Positions 41,674-49,691 of a stretch of DNA of 64,000 nt are shown in pieces. The notes under the pieces are model-generated. The model searched no databases. It saw only the letters and a program-made list of their open reading frames with translations, and was not told the origin of the DNA. Each line of letters starts with the position of its first letter. Positions within the stretch are counted from its first letter, which is position 1. The DNA lies in NCBI GenBank assembly GCA_000283575.1, contig AP012044.1, positions 186,001 through 250,000 on the forward strand. The letters are read 5' to 3'. Made by a program: the position numbers and the translations under genes. Source of the stretch: Oscillibacter valericigenes Sjm18-20. GTDB lineage: Bacteria > Bacillota > Clostridia > Oscillospirales > Oscillospiraceae.

Positions 41674-42750
41674 TCATTTCACGATGGTTCCTCCGCCAAC
41701 CACCGTCTCTCCGTCGTATAGGACCACGGCCTGCCCCGGCGTAACGGCCCGCTGAGGCTCTTCAAAGGTTAGCCGCAGACCGCCGCCTTCCAGAGATTCC
41801 GCCACAGCGAAGGACTCCCTCTGGCTATAGCGGGTTTTGGCGGAGACTCGCATGGGACCGGTCAGTTCGGGAACGGAAATCCAATTCATTTTTTCTGCCG
41901 CCAGAGTCCGCGTCCACAGGGCCGCGTCCGGGCCGAGGCGGATCGTTGCGGTGGCCGGGTCCTTGTCCAATACATACAGCGACGGCTCAATGGAGAGGCC
42001 CAGGCCCTTGTGCTGGCCCCGGGTATAGCGGACAAAGCCTTTGTGCCGGCCCAACACCCGGCCCAACTCGTTCACAAAGTCACCGGTGGGAGATGGATGA
42101 CCCGCCGTCCGTTCAATAAAGCCGGCATAATCACCATCAGGGGCAAAGCAGATATCCTGACTGTCCCTCTTTCGCGCGTTGACCAGGCCGTTTTGCTCTG
42201 CGATCTCCCGAACTTCCGTTTTGTGGAGACCGCCGAGAGGAAACAGGGTATGGCTCAGTTGATCCTGCGTCAGCATGTAAAGAAAATAGCTCTGGTCCTT
42301 GCCGCGGTCCACGCCGCGCTTCAAAAGCCAGCGGCCCGTATCTCTGTCCCGCTCCACCCTGGCGTAGTGTCCGGTGGAGAGAAACTGACCATGGAGCGTC
42401 AGCGCTCTTTGGAGCAGCGCCCCAAACTTCACGGACCGGTTGCAGACCACGCAGGGATTGGGCGTCCGCCCCGCCTCGTACTCCGAGACGAAGTCAGCAA
42501 TTACCGTATCCCGGAAAATTTGCGAAAAATCAAAGACATAAAAGGGAATCCCAAGTCTGGCCGCCACGGCCCGGGCGTCCTCCGCGTCTGCCAGAGAGCA
42601 GCAGGTCTTCTCCCGGCTCTCACCCAAATCCTCATTGTGAAACAGGCGCAGGTTCACACCGGACACGCTGTACCCCTCCCGCTGTAAAAGCAAGGCGGAG
42701 ACGGAGCTGTCCACACCGCCGCTCATGCCAAGAAAAACACTCTGACCCAT
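41674..42750 (-). CDS. mnmA: tRNA-specific 2-thiouridylase MnmA
   Basis: 358 residues. It adds sulfur to U34 of tRNAs for Lys, Glu and Gln. The PP-loop motif SGGVDSS is at residues 10-16; the two catalytic cysteines lie in NPCVVCN and DSQDICF; RGQHKGLG and the C-terminal beta-barrel (QRAVTPGQAVVLYDGETVVGGG) complete the family pattern. Normal length. It is a single leftward gene near the tRNA cluster, with a hairpin between it and the upstream gene. Confidence 0.96.
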   Translation of the reverse strand: MGQSVFLGMSGGVDSSVSALLLQREGYSVSGVNLRLFHNEDLGESREKTCCSLADAEDARAVAARLGIPFYVFDFSQIFRDTVIADFVSEYEAGRTPNPCVVCNRSVKFGALLQRALTLHGQFLSTGHYARVERDRDTGRWLLKRGVDRGKDQSYFLYMLTQDQLSHTLFPLGGLHKTEVREIAEQNGLVNARKRDSQDICFAPDGDYAGFIERTAGHPSPTGDFVNELGRVLGRHKGFVRYTRGQHKGLGLSIEPSLYVLDKDPATATIRLGPDAALWTRTLAAEKMNWISVPELTGPMRVSAKTRYSQRESFAVAESLEGGGLRLTFEEPQRAVTPGQAVVLYDGETVVGGGTIVK

Positions 42751-42794
42751 GTTGTAAAGGCCCTCCTTCGGCCCAAACCCGCCGGACTGTCAAA

Positions 42795-42829
42795 GCGCAA
42801 AAGGGAACCGTTTCGGCTCCCTTTTGCGC
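42795..42829 (-). terminator. Terminator between the kinase-like and mnmA genes
   Basis: 15-bp arms with one mismatch (42795-42809 and 42815-42829). The A/T-rich middle of the stem and the flanking AAAG/CTTT suit the leftward transcript of the ATPase gene. Confidence 0.65.
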
Positions 42830-42843
42830 GAATACTGTTTCTG

Positions 42844-43665
42844 TCACCGATTTTTTATGGCGAACGCCTCCACAGGAAGCGCGTCTGCCAGCCCCAGCAG
42901 GGCCCGGTTGAAACCGCCGGTATAGTCAAACATCCCGTCGGATAAATTGCTGTGATTCGCGTGCCGGATGGGAAAGCGCACCGTAAACCGGGACCCGGCG
43001 TCAAGCTTTGATTCCGCCATCATTCTTCCGCCATGATCCTCCGCAATCCGAAGGCACAGCGGCAGGCCCAGACCCAAGCCGTGGGGCGGCGGGTCCCGCA
43101 GCTCTTTATGGGCATAACGGTCAAAAAGCACTTTCATTTGAAGATCGTCTATGCCGCAGCCGGTGTCTGCCACCTCCAGCAGCGCATGGTCATCCTGGCG
43201 CTTCAGCGTCACCGTTACGGACCCGCCGGCCGGGGTAAATTTAAAAGCGTTGGACAACAGCTGAAACAGCAGCTGGCGAATGGAATCCGGATCTACCGCG
43301 CAGATCAGCTGGGGAAGGGCACAGTCAAACTTCAACTCCAGGTTTAAAAGCTGCGCCAGTTGCTCCGCCTCGTCGCAGGTCTCCTGAACCAGTCCCACCA
43401 GATCACAGTCCTGAATGGGAAGGGGTGTCTGGGCGTCCAGCCGGGCGGCGGCGGACAGGCAGTTCACCAGTCTCAGCAATTGATAATAATTCTGATCCAG
43501 CCGGGCCGCTCTCCGGTCAAGCTCCGGATCTTTTTCGCGAGCCTCCGCGGGAGCCAGCGCTGTAGCAGCCAGATACAGTCCGCTCAGCATCCCCCGCAGT
43601 TGCGCGGCGATAGAGGGAAACAGGCAGGCCAACAGTTGCGCTTCCTCGCGCTCATAATTTTCCAC
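42844..43665 (-). CDS. Histidine-kinase-like ATPase without a recognisable phospho-His
   Basis: 273 residues, soluble. The C-terminal half is an HATPase_c domain with N-box QLLFQLLSNAFKFTP, G1 box DTGCGID and G2 box GLGLGLPL. The N-terminal helices look like a dimerisation region (FPSIAAQLRGMLSGLYLAATAL), but the His of the usual S-H-E-x-R-T-P motif is not there. It may be a phosphorelay protein of a divergent type, a phosphatase-only kinase or a signalling scaffold. No response regulator gene adjoins it. Confidence 0.8.
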   Translation of the reverse strand: MENYEREEAQLLACLFPSIAAQLRGMLSGLYLAATALAPAEAREKDPELDRRAARLDQNYYQLLRLVNCLSAAARLDAQTPLPIQDCDLVGLVQETCDEAEQLAQLLNLELKFDCALPQLICAVDPDSIRQLLFQLLSNAFKFTPAGGSVTVTLKRQDDHALLEVADTGCGIDDLQMKVLFDRYAHKELRDPPPHGLGLGLPLCLRIAEDHGGRMMAESKLDAGSRFTVRFPIRHANHSNLSDGMFDYTGGFNRALLGLADALPVEAFAIKNR

Positions 43666-43955
43666 AGCGTTCCTCCTTTCTCAGTTATCCGCGTTTTCGC
43701 GTCTATGTATTAGGATTTGCAAACAGCCGGACTGCAAACCCCGGTAAACTCTGGATTTTGTTTTGAGGCAGGCAGTTTTTTTCTGCATTTCCCCACAATA
43801 GCAAAAAAAAAGCGCAAAAACAAGGGGTTTACTGTTTTTAATTAAAATTTTTCTGGTTTCCATCAGATTTCTGCTGTTTTCCGCAATTTTTGCAGTCTGG
43901 TGGAAACTACCAACAACACGAAGAAAAATACTACGCAATTTTACGTAACGCATAA

Positions 43956-43983
43956 TACACATTTTCCGAAACCGTGATATAAT
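43956..43983 (+). promoter_or_regulatory. Promoter of the GAPDH gene
   Basis: TACACA (43956-43961) and a perfect TATAAT (43978-43983) with a 16-base spacer. A TTACGT...GCATAATACA motif overlapping the -35 box recurs at the 52.86-kb operator. Confidence 0.7.
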
Positions 43984-44048
43984 AACCTTGAAACTTGTCG
44001 GGCGTGGGGAGCGCTGCGACAAAATATGGGGATCGGATGGTAATTAAC

Positions 44049-45071
44049 ATGGCGATTAAGGTTGGAATCAACGGCTTTGGACGCATCGGGCGGGTTGCTC
44101 TGCGGATTATGATCGAGCGGGGATGCAGCAGCTATCAAATCTGCGGAATCAATCTGCGCAATGCGGATCTGGACTATATGGTCTATCAGGTGAAATACGA
44201 CTCGGTATTCCGTACCTTCCAGGGGACGGTGGAGCATGACGACCGGCATCTCATCGTCAACGGCAAAAAGATCCGGATCTATTCCGAGAGTGACGCAAAT
44301 CTCATCCCATGGGATGACTGCGGTGCAGAGTACATCATCGAGTCTACCGGCGTTTACAATACGGTGGAGAAGGCCTCCGCCCACTTTAAGGGAGGGGCCA
44401 AGAAGGTAATTCTCAGCGCCCCCTCCAAAGACGACGTTATGCCGACGTTTGTCATGGGCGTAAATCATAAGACCTATACGCCCGACATGGATGTTGTTTC
44501 CAACGCCTCCTGCACCACCAACTGCCTGGCTCCCATGACCAAGGTCGTCAACGACACCTTTGGCATCGAGCAGGCGCTCATGAGCACCATCCACGCCGCG
44601 ACCGCCAAGCAGAAAGCCGTGGACTCCCGGGCGGGTCGGGACTGGCGGACCGGGCGCAGCGTCATGGGAAACATCATCCCCTCCACAACCGGCGCGGCCA
44701 AGGCCGTAGGCCTTGTCATTCCGGAGCTGAAGGGGAAAATGACCGGTATGAGCTTCCGCGTTCCTACCAACGACGTATCCGTGGTAGACCTGACCGCCCG
44801 GCTGAAGCAGTCCGCCAGCTATCACGATGTGTGCGTCGCCATAGAAAATGCCTCCCGCAACAGCATGAAGGGTATTATCGGCTATACCACCGATCAGGTG
44901 GTTTCCTCCGATTTGACCGGGTTCTCCCAAACCTGCATTTTTGACGAGACGGCGGGGATCATGCTGGATAATAATTTTGTCAAGCTCATTGCCTGGTACG
45001 ACAACGAGTGGGGATATTCCAGCAAGCTTCTGGATCTGATGGCGTATATGTATGAGGTGGACCACCAGTAA
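44049..45071 (+). CDS. gap: Glyceraldehyde-3-phosphate dehydrogenase
   Basis: 340 residues. It oxidises glyceraldehyde-3-phosphate to 1,3-bisphosphoglycerate in glycolysis. The NAD-binding start is KVGINGFGRIGR, the catalytic Cys lies in SNASCTTNCLAP, and ATAKQKAVDS and WYDNEWGYS are family markers. ATG 44049 is preferred from the family N-terminus; ATG 44037 in the same frame is possible. It has its own promoter and a strong terminator, with no other glycolytic gene nearby. Confidence 0.95.
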   Translation: MAIKVGINGFGRIGRVALRIMIERGCSSYQICGINLRNADLDYMVYQVKYDSVFRTFQGTVEHDDRHLIVNGKKIRIYSESDANLIPWDDCGAEYIIESTGVYNTVEKASAHFKGGAKKVILSAPSKDDVMPTFVMGVNHKTYTPDMDVVSNASCTTNCLAPMTKVVNDTFGIEQALMSTIHAATAKQKAVDSRAGRDWRTGRSVMGNIIPSTTGAAKAVGLVIPELKGKMTGMSFRVPTNDVSVVDLTARLKQSASYHDVCVAIENASRNSMKGIIGYTTDQVVSSDLTGFSQTCIFDETAGIMLDNNFVKLIAWYDNEWGYSSKLLDLMAYMYEVDHQ

Positions 45072-45083
45072 TGGAGAGATCAG

Positions 45084-45114
45084 AGGGGATGGAGCATCGC
45101 TCCATCCCCTTTTT
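45084..45114. terminator. Terminator of the GAPDH gene
   Basis: A perfect 12-bp stem (45084-45095 with 45099-45110), a 3-nt loop and TTTT. It lies between convergent genes. Confidence 0.88.
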
Positions 45115-45115
45115 C

Positions 45116-45916
45116 TCACGCTTCCTCCACTGGTTTGTCTCCAGCAGGCTTTTTCTTCCGGCGGTTGCCCCGATGGGTGCGGACGAGTTTGACGGCGGGC
45201 TTTACCTCCGTTCCGGAAACAGCCGATGCCTCAGGGACAGACTGAACCTGCGGCGCAGGCTGGATCGCCGTCGGCTTTTCCAGTTTTTCCACCTTTTCCG
45301 GTTTCGTCGCGGTGGGCTTTACCTCCGCGCTCTTGGAGGACCGTCGCCGTCCGCCCCGGCTCTTTTTCACCGGCTTTTCCGCGGCAATCTCCGCCGCCGG
45401 TTTACTTTCCGCTCTGGGAGCGGCGGGCTGGAACAGCTCCTGTAAATGCTGAAAAGCGGCAATCCCCTGGGTCTCGCCAAATTCCTGTTTCAGGGAGGAC
45501 CGCAGCTCCTCGACGGTAGCTGGCCGCGTTAAATAGGACGCCTTCAGGCACGCGGCGATGGAGGGCCGCAGCGCAACTTCCCGGAACGCGCCAGCGTATC
45601 GGACGCGCAGGGCGCTCATGGCGGCTTCATACCCCTTATCCTGACTGATCACATAGGCGCAGTCCGTCTCGCCCCGGCCCACCAGAACGCCCAGTTCCGT
45701 AATGATCTGAAAATCAATGGAATTCTTGCCGCCCTTTACGCTTTCCAGATACTGAATGCTGGCCTTGCTGCCCTTGCACAGCTCCTTGATCTTGCCCAGC
45801 GCAAGGCCGGCCTTTTGGTAAAAGACCAGAATAGAGTCGTCCGCCGTCAATTGGTCGGCACCCTGTAATCCGGTGCCAATGTTGTTGTCACCGTCCACCA
45901 AAAAAATCATACTCAT
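45116..45916 (-). CDS. NYN/PIN-like nuclease-fold protein with basic tail
   Basis: 266 residues. The N-terminal 120 residues are PIN/NYN-like: FLVDGDNNIG with the first acid, the middle SVKGGKNSIDFQI and the ISQDKGYEAAM acid cluster give the expected three or four metal-binding carboxylates. The rest is a low-complexity Lys/Pro/Ala/Val region ending RTHRGNRRKKK, probably disordered and RNA-binding. ATG 45916 has AAAGG at 9 bases. Likely an RNA-processing enzyme; target unknown. Confidence 0.8.
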   Translation of the reverse strand: MSMIFLVDGDNNIGTGLQGADQLTADDSILVFYQKAGLALGKIKELCKGSKASIQYLESVKGGKNSIDFQIITELGVLVGRGETDCAYVISQDKGYEAAMSALRVRYAGAFREVALRPSIAACLKASYLTRPATVEELRSSLKQEFGETQGIAAFQHLQELFQPAAPRAESKPAAEIAAEKPVKKSRGGRRRSSKSAEVKPTATKPEKVEKLEKPTAIQPAPQVQSVPEASAVSGTEVKPAVKLVRTHRGNRRKKKPAGDKPVEEA

Positions 45917-46001
45917 CAAGTAAAAACCTTTCTATAAGACCCCAATCGGAGGACATTTTCAAAAATTGTACGTTTATTGTATACCCAAAAGTGAAAAAAA
46001 G

Positions 46002-46028
46002 CAACCGGGCCGCATTGCGGCCCGGTTG
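46002..46028 (-). terminator. Terminator of hpf
   Basis: A perfect 12-bp stem (46002-46013 with 46017-46028). The A-run at 45994-46000 gives the U-tract on the minus strand. Confidence 0.88.
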
Positions 46029-46059
46029 AAAATCACTATTTTTGCAGTTTATTACGCTT

Positions 46060-46599
46060 TTACTCCTCGCCAGTTTCGATCAGACCGTATCCCCCGTTCT
46101 TGCGCCTATAGACGATGGAGAGGGAGTCGTCCTCCTCGCTGCGGAAAACGAAAAAGGAATGGTCCAGCAGATTCATCTGCAAAATGGCCTCTTCCGGGCT
46201 CATGGGCTTGACGGCAAAACGCTTTGTGCGGACGATGTTGAACTCCTTTTCCTCACGGACTTCAAATTCGTCCGGAGCAGCAGGGGGAAAGCCCTCGTCC
46301 CGCAGACGTTTGGCCAGGCGGGTCTTGTTCTTTAGAATCTGGCGCTCGATATAATCCGCGGCAGCGTCAATCGCGCTGCGCATGTCGCCATCCGTCTCCT
46401 GTTTCTGGGCACGAAACAGCGTGTTGCCGCCGCGAATAGTGATTTCCACGGTACACAGGTGATCCCTCTCCACGGAAAACGTCACAAACGCAGCCGCTTC
46501 CTCCCGGAAATAGCGGTCCAGCTTGGACAATTTTTTTTCGGCATAGTCCTTTACGGAGTTGTTCAGGGGAACCTTCTTGCATGCAAACGTACACTTCAT
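46060..46599 (-). CDS. hpf: Long-form ribosome hibernation-promoting factor
   Basis: 179 residues. The N-terminal S30AE domain (about 1-100, VKDYAEKKLSKLDRYF) binds the decoding centre; the C-terminal domain (FAVKPMSPEEAILQMNLLDHSFFVF) dimerises ribosomes into 100S particles in stationary phase. The start at 46599 follows AAAGGAG; a 21-codon extension lacks a ribosome-binding site. Single gene with its own terminator. Confidence 0.94.
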   Translation of the reverse strand: MKCTFACKKVPLNNSVKDYAEKKLSKLDRYFREEAAAFVTFSVERDHLCTVEITIRGGNTLFRAQKQETDGDMRSAIDAAADYIERQILKNKTRLAKRLRDEGFPPAAPDEFEVREEKEFNIVRTKRFAVKPMSPEEAILQMNLLDHSFFVFRSEEDDSLSIVYRRKNGGYGLIETGEE

Positions 46600-46690
46600 G
46601 GATACCGCTCCTTTCGTGTGGTGAAAAGAGAGAAATCCTCTCTTTGACTTAGTATAACACAACCTGTCGAATTTGAAAAGAAGATTTTAT

Positions 46691-46726
46691 AAAACCCGGC
46701 GCGCCCCAAAGGGCGCGCCGGGTTTT
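46691..46726 (-). terminator. Very strong terminator of the M23 gene
   Basis: A perfect 16-bp stem (46691-46706 with 46711-46726) with a 4-nt loop. A4 on the left gives U4 on the minus strand and T4 on the right serves the other direction. Confidence 0.9.
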
Positions 46727-46732
46727 AATCGG

Positions 46733-48697
46733 TCAAGGCAGATAATTCATGGGGTTGCGGGCTACGCCGTTGTACCGGACCTCAAAATGGCAGTGGTTGC
46801 CGGTGGAGTTGCCGGTGGAGCCCATGCGGGCGATCTGTTGACCCTTATAGACGTGCTGCCCCACGGATACCAGTAGACTGGAATTGTGGCCATAACGAGT
46901 CACATAGCCGTTGCCGTGGTCGATCTGGACCAGATATCCGTAACCGCTCATCCATCCGGCGTAAGTCACCGTGCCGCCGTCGGCGGCGCAGATGGCGGTG
47001 CCGCGACGGTTGGCGATGTCAATGCCCTTGTGGAAGGTGGAGGCATAGCTGTAACTCAGATGCCGATAACCGAACGGGGAGGTGATGTTTCCGGAGCACG
47101 GCCAGCGGAAGGTGCCGGTGGGCAGCCAGGTGGGCCGTTCCTTGGTACCCTGGAGCCGCTGCTCCGTAACGGGGTTTTTCAGCGTGACGGAGGACAGCAC
47201 CACCCGCTCTGTCTCCTCGCCGTTCACATAAGTGACGTTGGCCAACACGTCGGCGGAACCGTAGGACCCGGCGGAGGTGACCTTGTAGTCGCCCTTATAG
47301 AGGTTGGCGCTGTCGGTATACTCAATGTCATACGGGAGGGTATCCAGATACCGCTCCTGCTCCACCACAGTCATCGTAAGATAGGGGACAGATGCGGACA
47401 GGGTCAGCACTTCGCCGATGGACAGCCGGTCGATGTTGTAGCCGGGGTTCAGAGCCAGCAGCTCGGCGGAGGTGAGATTGTGGCTGTTGGCGATCTCGGA
47501 CCAAGTATCCCCGCTCTTGACCTCATAGGTCACCTCGGCGGTTTTCGTGCTGTACAGCGTTTCAGCCAAATATCCAAGGTTCATAATCTTATCGGTGGGT
47601 ACATAGCCGGACTTGATATCCACATTCTCCGCAAATTCGCAGGAAATGGTGTTTTCGTCGCGGATGCCGTCTTTCAACTGGTTCAGCAGCTCGTTCAGCG
47701 CGCCCTCATAGGGAGTCGCGCCGATCAGCTCGCCGTCTACATACAGGGAATAGCCATAGGTGACAAGGCCGATTTCCTCGGATAAATCCTCCTCCAGCTC
47801 GTCGGTATCCACCACCTCGGACCGGGGCAGCAGGCCGGAGGAATATTGCAGCAGGTTTTCGTCAATGGTGTACTGCGTTCCAATGGCCCGGGAGGTAATC
47901 TGTTCCAGCTGCGTCCGGGCACTGTCGGCGGCGGTGGCGGACGCAACCGCGGCAATCTGCTGGCCGTTATAAGTCACCGTGGTACCCACGGTGTAGAGAG
48001 AGCAAAACAGGATCACCAGTGCCACTGCGCCGGTAGCGGCCAGGAAAGGCAGGGGCTTGAGTTTCTTCTGCTCAAATTTTCCGCGGATCAGGCCGAAGCG
48101 CTCCGCAAGCTGTCGGCGCTGGCCCCGCTTGTGCTCTGCAAACCGCATACCCAGCAATGGCAGCATATTCCGGGCAAACAACACAAACTGGACCGCGACC
48201 CGGTCGGATTCCGGAAAACGGCGGGCTTTTTCCTCCCGCACCACATGGCGCGCACGTCGGCGGACACGGCGGAGCTTTCGGACGAACGCAGTTTTCTTCT
48301 CCAGAAGCATATCCCACAAAATGGTCAGAAGCCCATCCGAGTCCTCTTCTTCCGCCTGCTTCGACATTTGCAGCGGGCGAGGGGCCGTCTGCACCGGGGA
48401 TGACACCGCCGCTACAGCCGGGGCGACCGGTTTGCGCCGGGGCTTGGACTGCGGCGTCCGAGCGGCAATCTGCGCCTGATCCTGCATGGGAGCGGCGGTC
48501 TGCGCCTGCGGGGTACTCACCTGTGCAGGTGCTTTTTGTACCGTCTGAACAGGCGTGGCCTGGGGCGGAACATCCGGGACCCTCCGAAGGACCGGAGCAG
48601 CCTGAGGTTCCTCTGTCTGACGGTGAGCTGCGGACGTCAGCGGCCCGACATTGCGGCGCGCGGTGCGGTTTAGAGTTTTTGCGGAACGTTTACCCAT
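46733..48697 (-). CDS. M23 peptidoglycan hydrolase with LysM and G5-like domains
   Basis: 654 residues. A long basic cytosolic N-terminus rich in Pro/Gln precedes one transmembrane helix (about 212-235, ATGAVALVILFCSLYTVG). Outside are a LysM module (KSGDTWSEIANSHNLTSAELLALNPGYN), a G5-like segment (YVNGEETERVVLSSVTLKNP) and a C-terminal M23 endopeptidase (HKGIDIA, HCHFEVRYNG). It cleaves peptide bridges in the wall. A good promoter and a WalR-type box lie upstream, fitting control by the essential cell-wall two-component system. Confidence 0.92.
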   Translation of the reverse strand: MGKRSAKTLNRTARRNVGPLTSAAHRQTEEPQAAPVLRRVPDVPPQATPVQTVQKAPAQVSTPQAQTAAPMQDQAQIAARTPQSKPRRKPVAPAVAAVSSPVQTAPRPLQMSKQAEEEDSDGLLTILWDMLLEKKTAFVRKLRRVRRRARHVVREEKARRFPESDRVAVQFVLFARNMLPLLGMRFAEHKRGQRRQLAERFGLIRGKFEQKKLKPLPFLAATGAVALVILFCSLYTVGTTVTYNGQQIAAVASATAADSARTQLEQITSRAIGTQYTIDENLLQYSSGLLPRSEVVDTDELEEDLSEEIGLVTYGYSLYVDGELIGATPYEGALNELLNQLKDGIRDENTISCEFAENVDIKSGYVPTDKIMNLGYLAETLYSTKTAEVTYEVKSGDTWSEIANSHNLTSAELLALNPGYNIDRLSIGEVLTLSASVPYLTMTVVEQERYLDTLPYDIEYTDSANLYKGDYKVTSAGSYGSADVLANVTYVNGEETERVVLSSVTLKNPVTEQRLQGTKERPTWLPTGTFRWPCSGNITSPFGYRHLSYSYASTFHKGIDIANRRGTAICAADGGTVTYAGWMSGYGYLVQIDHGNGYVTRYGHNSSLLVSVGQHVYKGQQIARMGSTGNSTGNHCHFEVRYNGVARNPMNYLP

Positions 48698-48739
48698 AAA
48701 GACCTCACAGTCGGCTTGGAAAGAGTCGGAACAAAAAAG

Positions 48740-48756
48740 TAACAGGAAAGTTACAA
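48740..48756 (-). promoter_or_regulatory. WalR (YycF) box
   Basis: On the minus strand TGTAAC-N5-TGTTAC fits the WalR consensus TGTWAH-N5-TGTWAH. It sits just downstream of the predicted transcription start of the M23 gene, a position that suits repression. Cell-wall hydrolases are the main WalR targets in Bacillota. Confidence 0.6.
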
Positions 48757-48772
48757 TTTGTAACCGGCAATA

Positions 48773-48801
48773 TCATACCTTCTTTTTCCTGATCCGTCAA
48801 G
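48773..48801 (-). promoter_or_regulatory. Promoter of the M23 gene
   Basis: On the minus strand TTGACG (48796-48801) and TATGAT (48773-48778) with a 17-base spacer. Confidence 0.75.
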
Positions 48802-49014
48802 CATTTTTTTGCCTGGATGCCCCTGGGCCGCTCATGTACCGTCCCGCCGTATGGACCCGAAGAGCAAACCGTCCCCGGCAGCCATCCCGCCCGGAGGCCG
48901 AAATCTTTCAAAACTGTAAGAACTTTTGACTTCTTCGAAAGATTGTGGAAAGATTCAGGGCGTAAAGTGTGTATTGTAAAATTTAGCGCACATTATGACT
49001 GGGAGGTACACGCA

Positions 49015-49686
49015 ATGAACATACTGGAGACCCATGCACTCAAAAAAATATACGGTACCGGCGACACTGCTGTCCACGCGCTGGACGGTATTGATCTGAC
49101 GGTTGCAAAGGGCGAATTTCTCGCCATCGTCGGCACCTCCGGCTCCGGAAAATCCACCCTGCTGCACATGCTGGGCGGATTGGACCGGCCTACTTCCGGC
49201 AGTGTCACTGTGGATGGGAAGGATATTTTTTCCCTGAAAGATGAGGCCCTGACCATTTTCCGCCGCAGAAAAATTGGCTTTGTATTCCAAAATTATAATC
49301 TGGTACCGGTGCTCAGCGTGCGGGAAAATATTGTCCTGCCCGTCCAGTTGGATGGAAATACGCCGGACGGGATTTATGTACACAGTGTCATCGAGACCCT
49401 GGGACTGGAAAGCAAGCTGAACAATCTGCCGTTCAATCTCTCCGGCGGACAGCAGCAGCGGGTGGCCATTGCCCGGGCGCTGGCGGCGAAACCCGCGATT
49501 TTGCTGGCGGACGAGCCCACCGGCAATCTGGACAGCAAGACCAGCCAGGACGTAATGGGCCTTTTAAAGGTCAGCGGGCAGAAATTTGGACAGACCATCG
49601 TCATGATCACTCACAATGAGGAGTTGGCGCAGATGGCAGACCGCATCGTCCGGATTGAGGACGGGCGGATTGTGGTGCGGGGGTGA
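49015..49686 (+). CDS. MacB/LolD-type ABC ATPase
   Basis: 223 residues. Walker [10 protein letters not shown], signature [15 protein letters not shown], Walker [14 protein letters not shown] (typical of this subfamily) and H-loop ITHNEE. It belongs to the family of mechanotransmission ABC exporters that includes MacB, LolD and BceA. GGGAGG precedes ATG 49015. The permease gene follows almost without a gap. Confidence 0.92.
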   Translation: MNILETHALKKIYGTGDTAVHALDGIDLTVAKGEFLAIVGTSGSGKSTLLHMLGGLDRPTSGSVTVDGKDIFSLKDEALTIFRRRKIGFVFQNYNLVPVLSVRENIVLPVQLDGNTPDGIYVHSVIETLGLESKLNNLPFNLSGGQQQRVAIARALAAKPAILLADEPTGNLDSKTSQDVMGLLKVSGQKFGQTIVMITHNEELAQMADRIVRIEDGRIVVRG

Positions 49687-49691
49687 GTGGT

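Noticed and set aside
43941-45119. Long minus-strand frame (392 codons) opposite GAPDH
   Set aside because: GAPDH is certain; GC-rich genes often leave open antisense frames.
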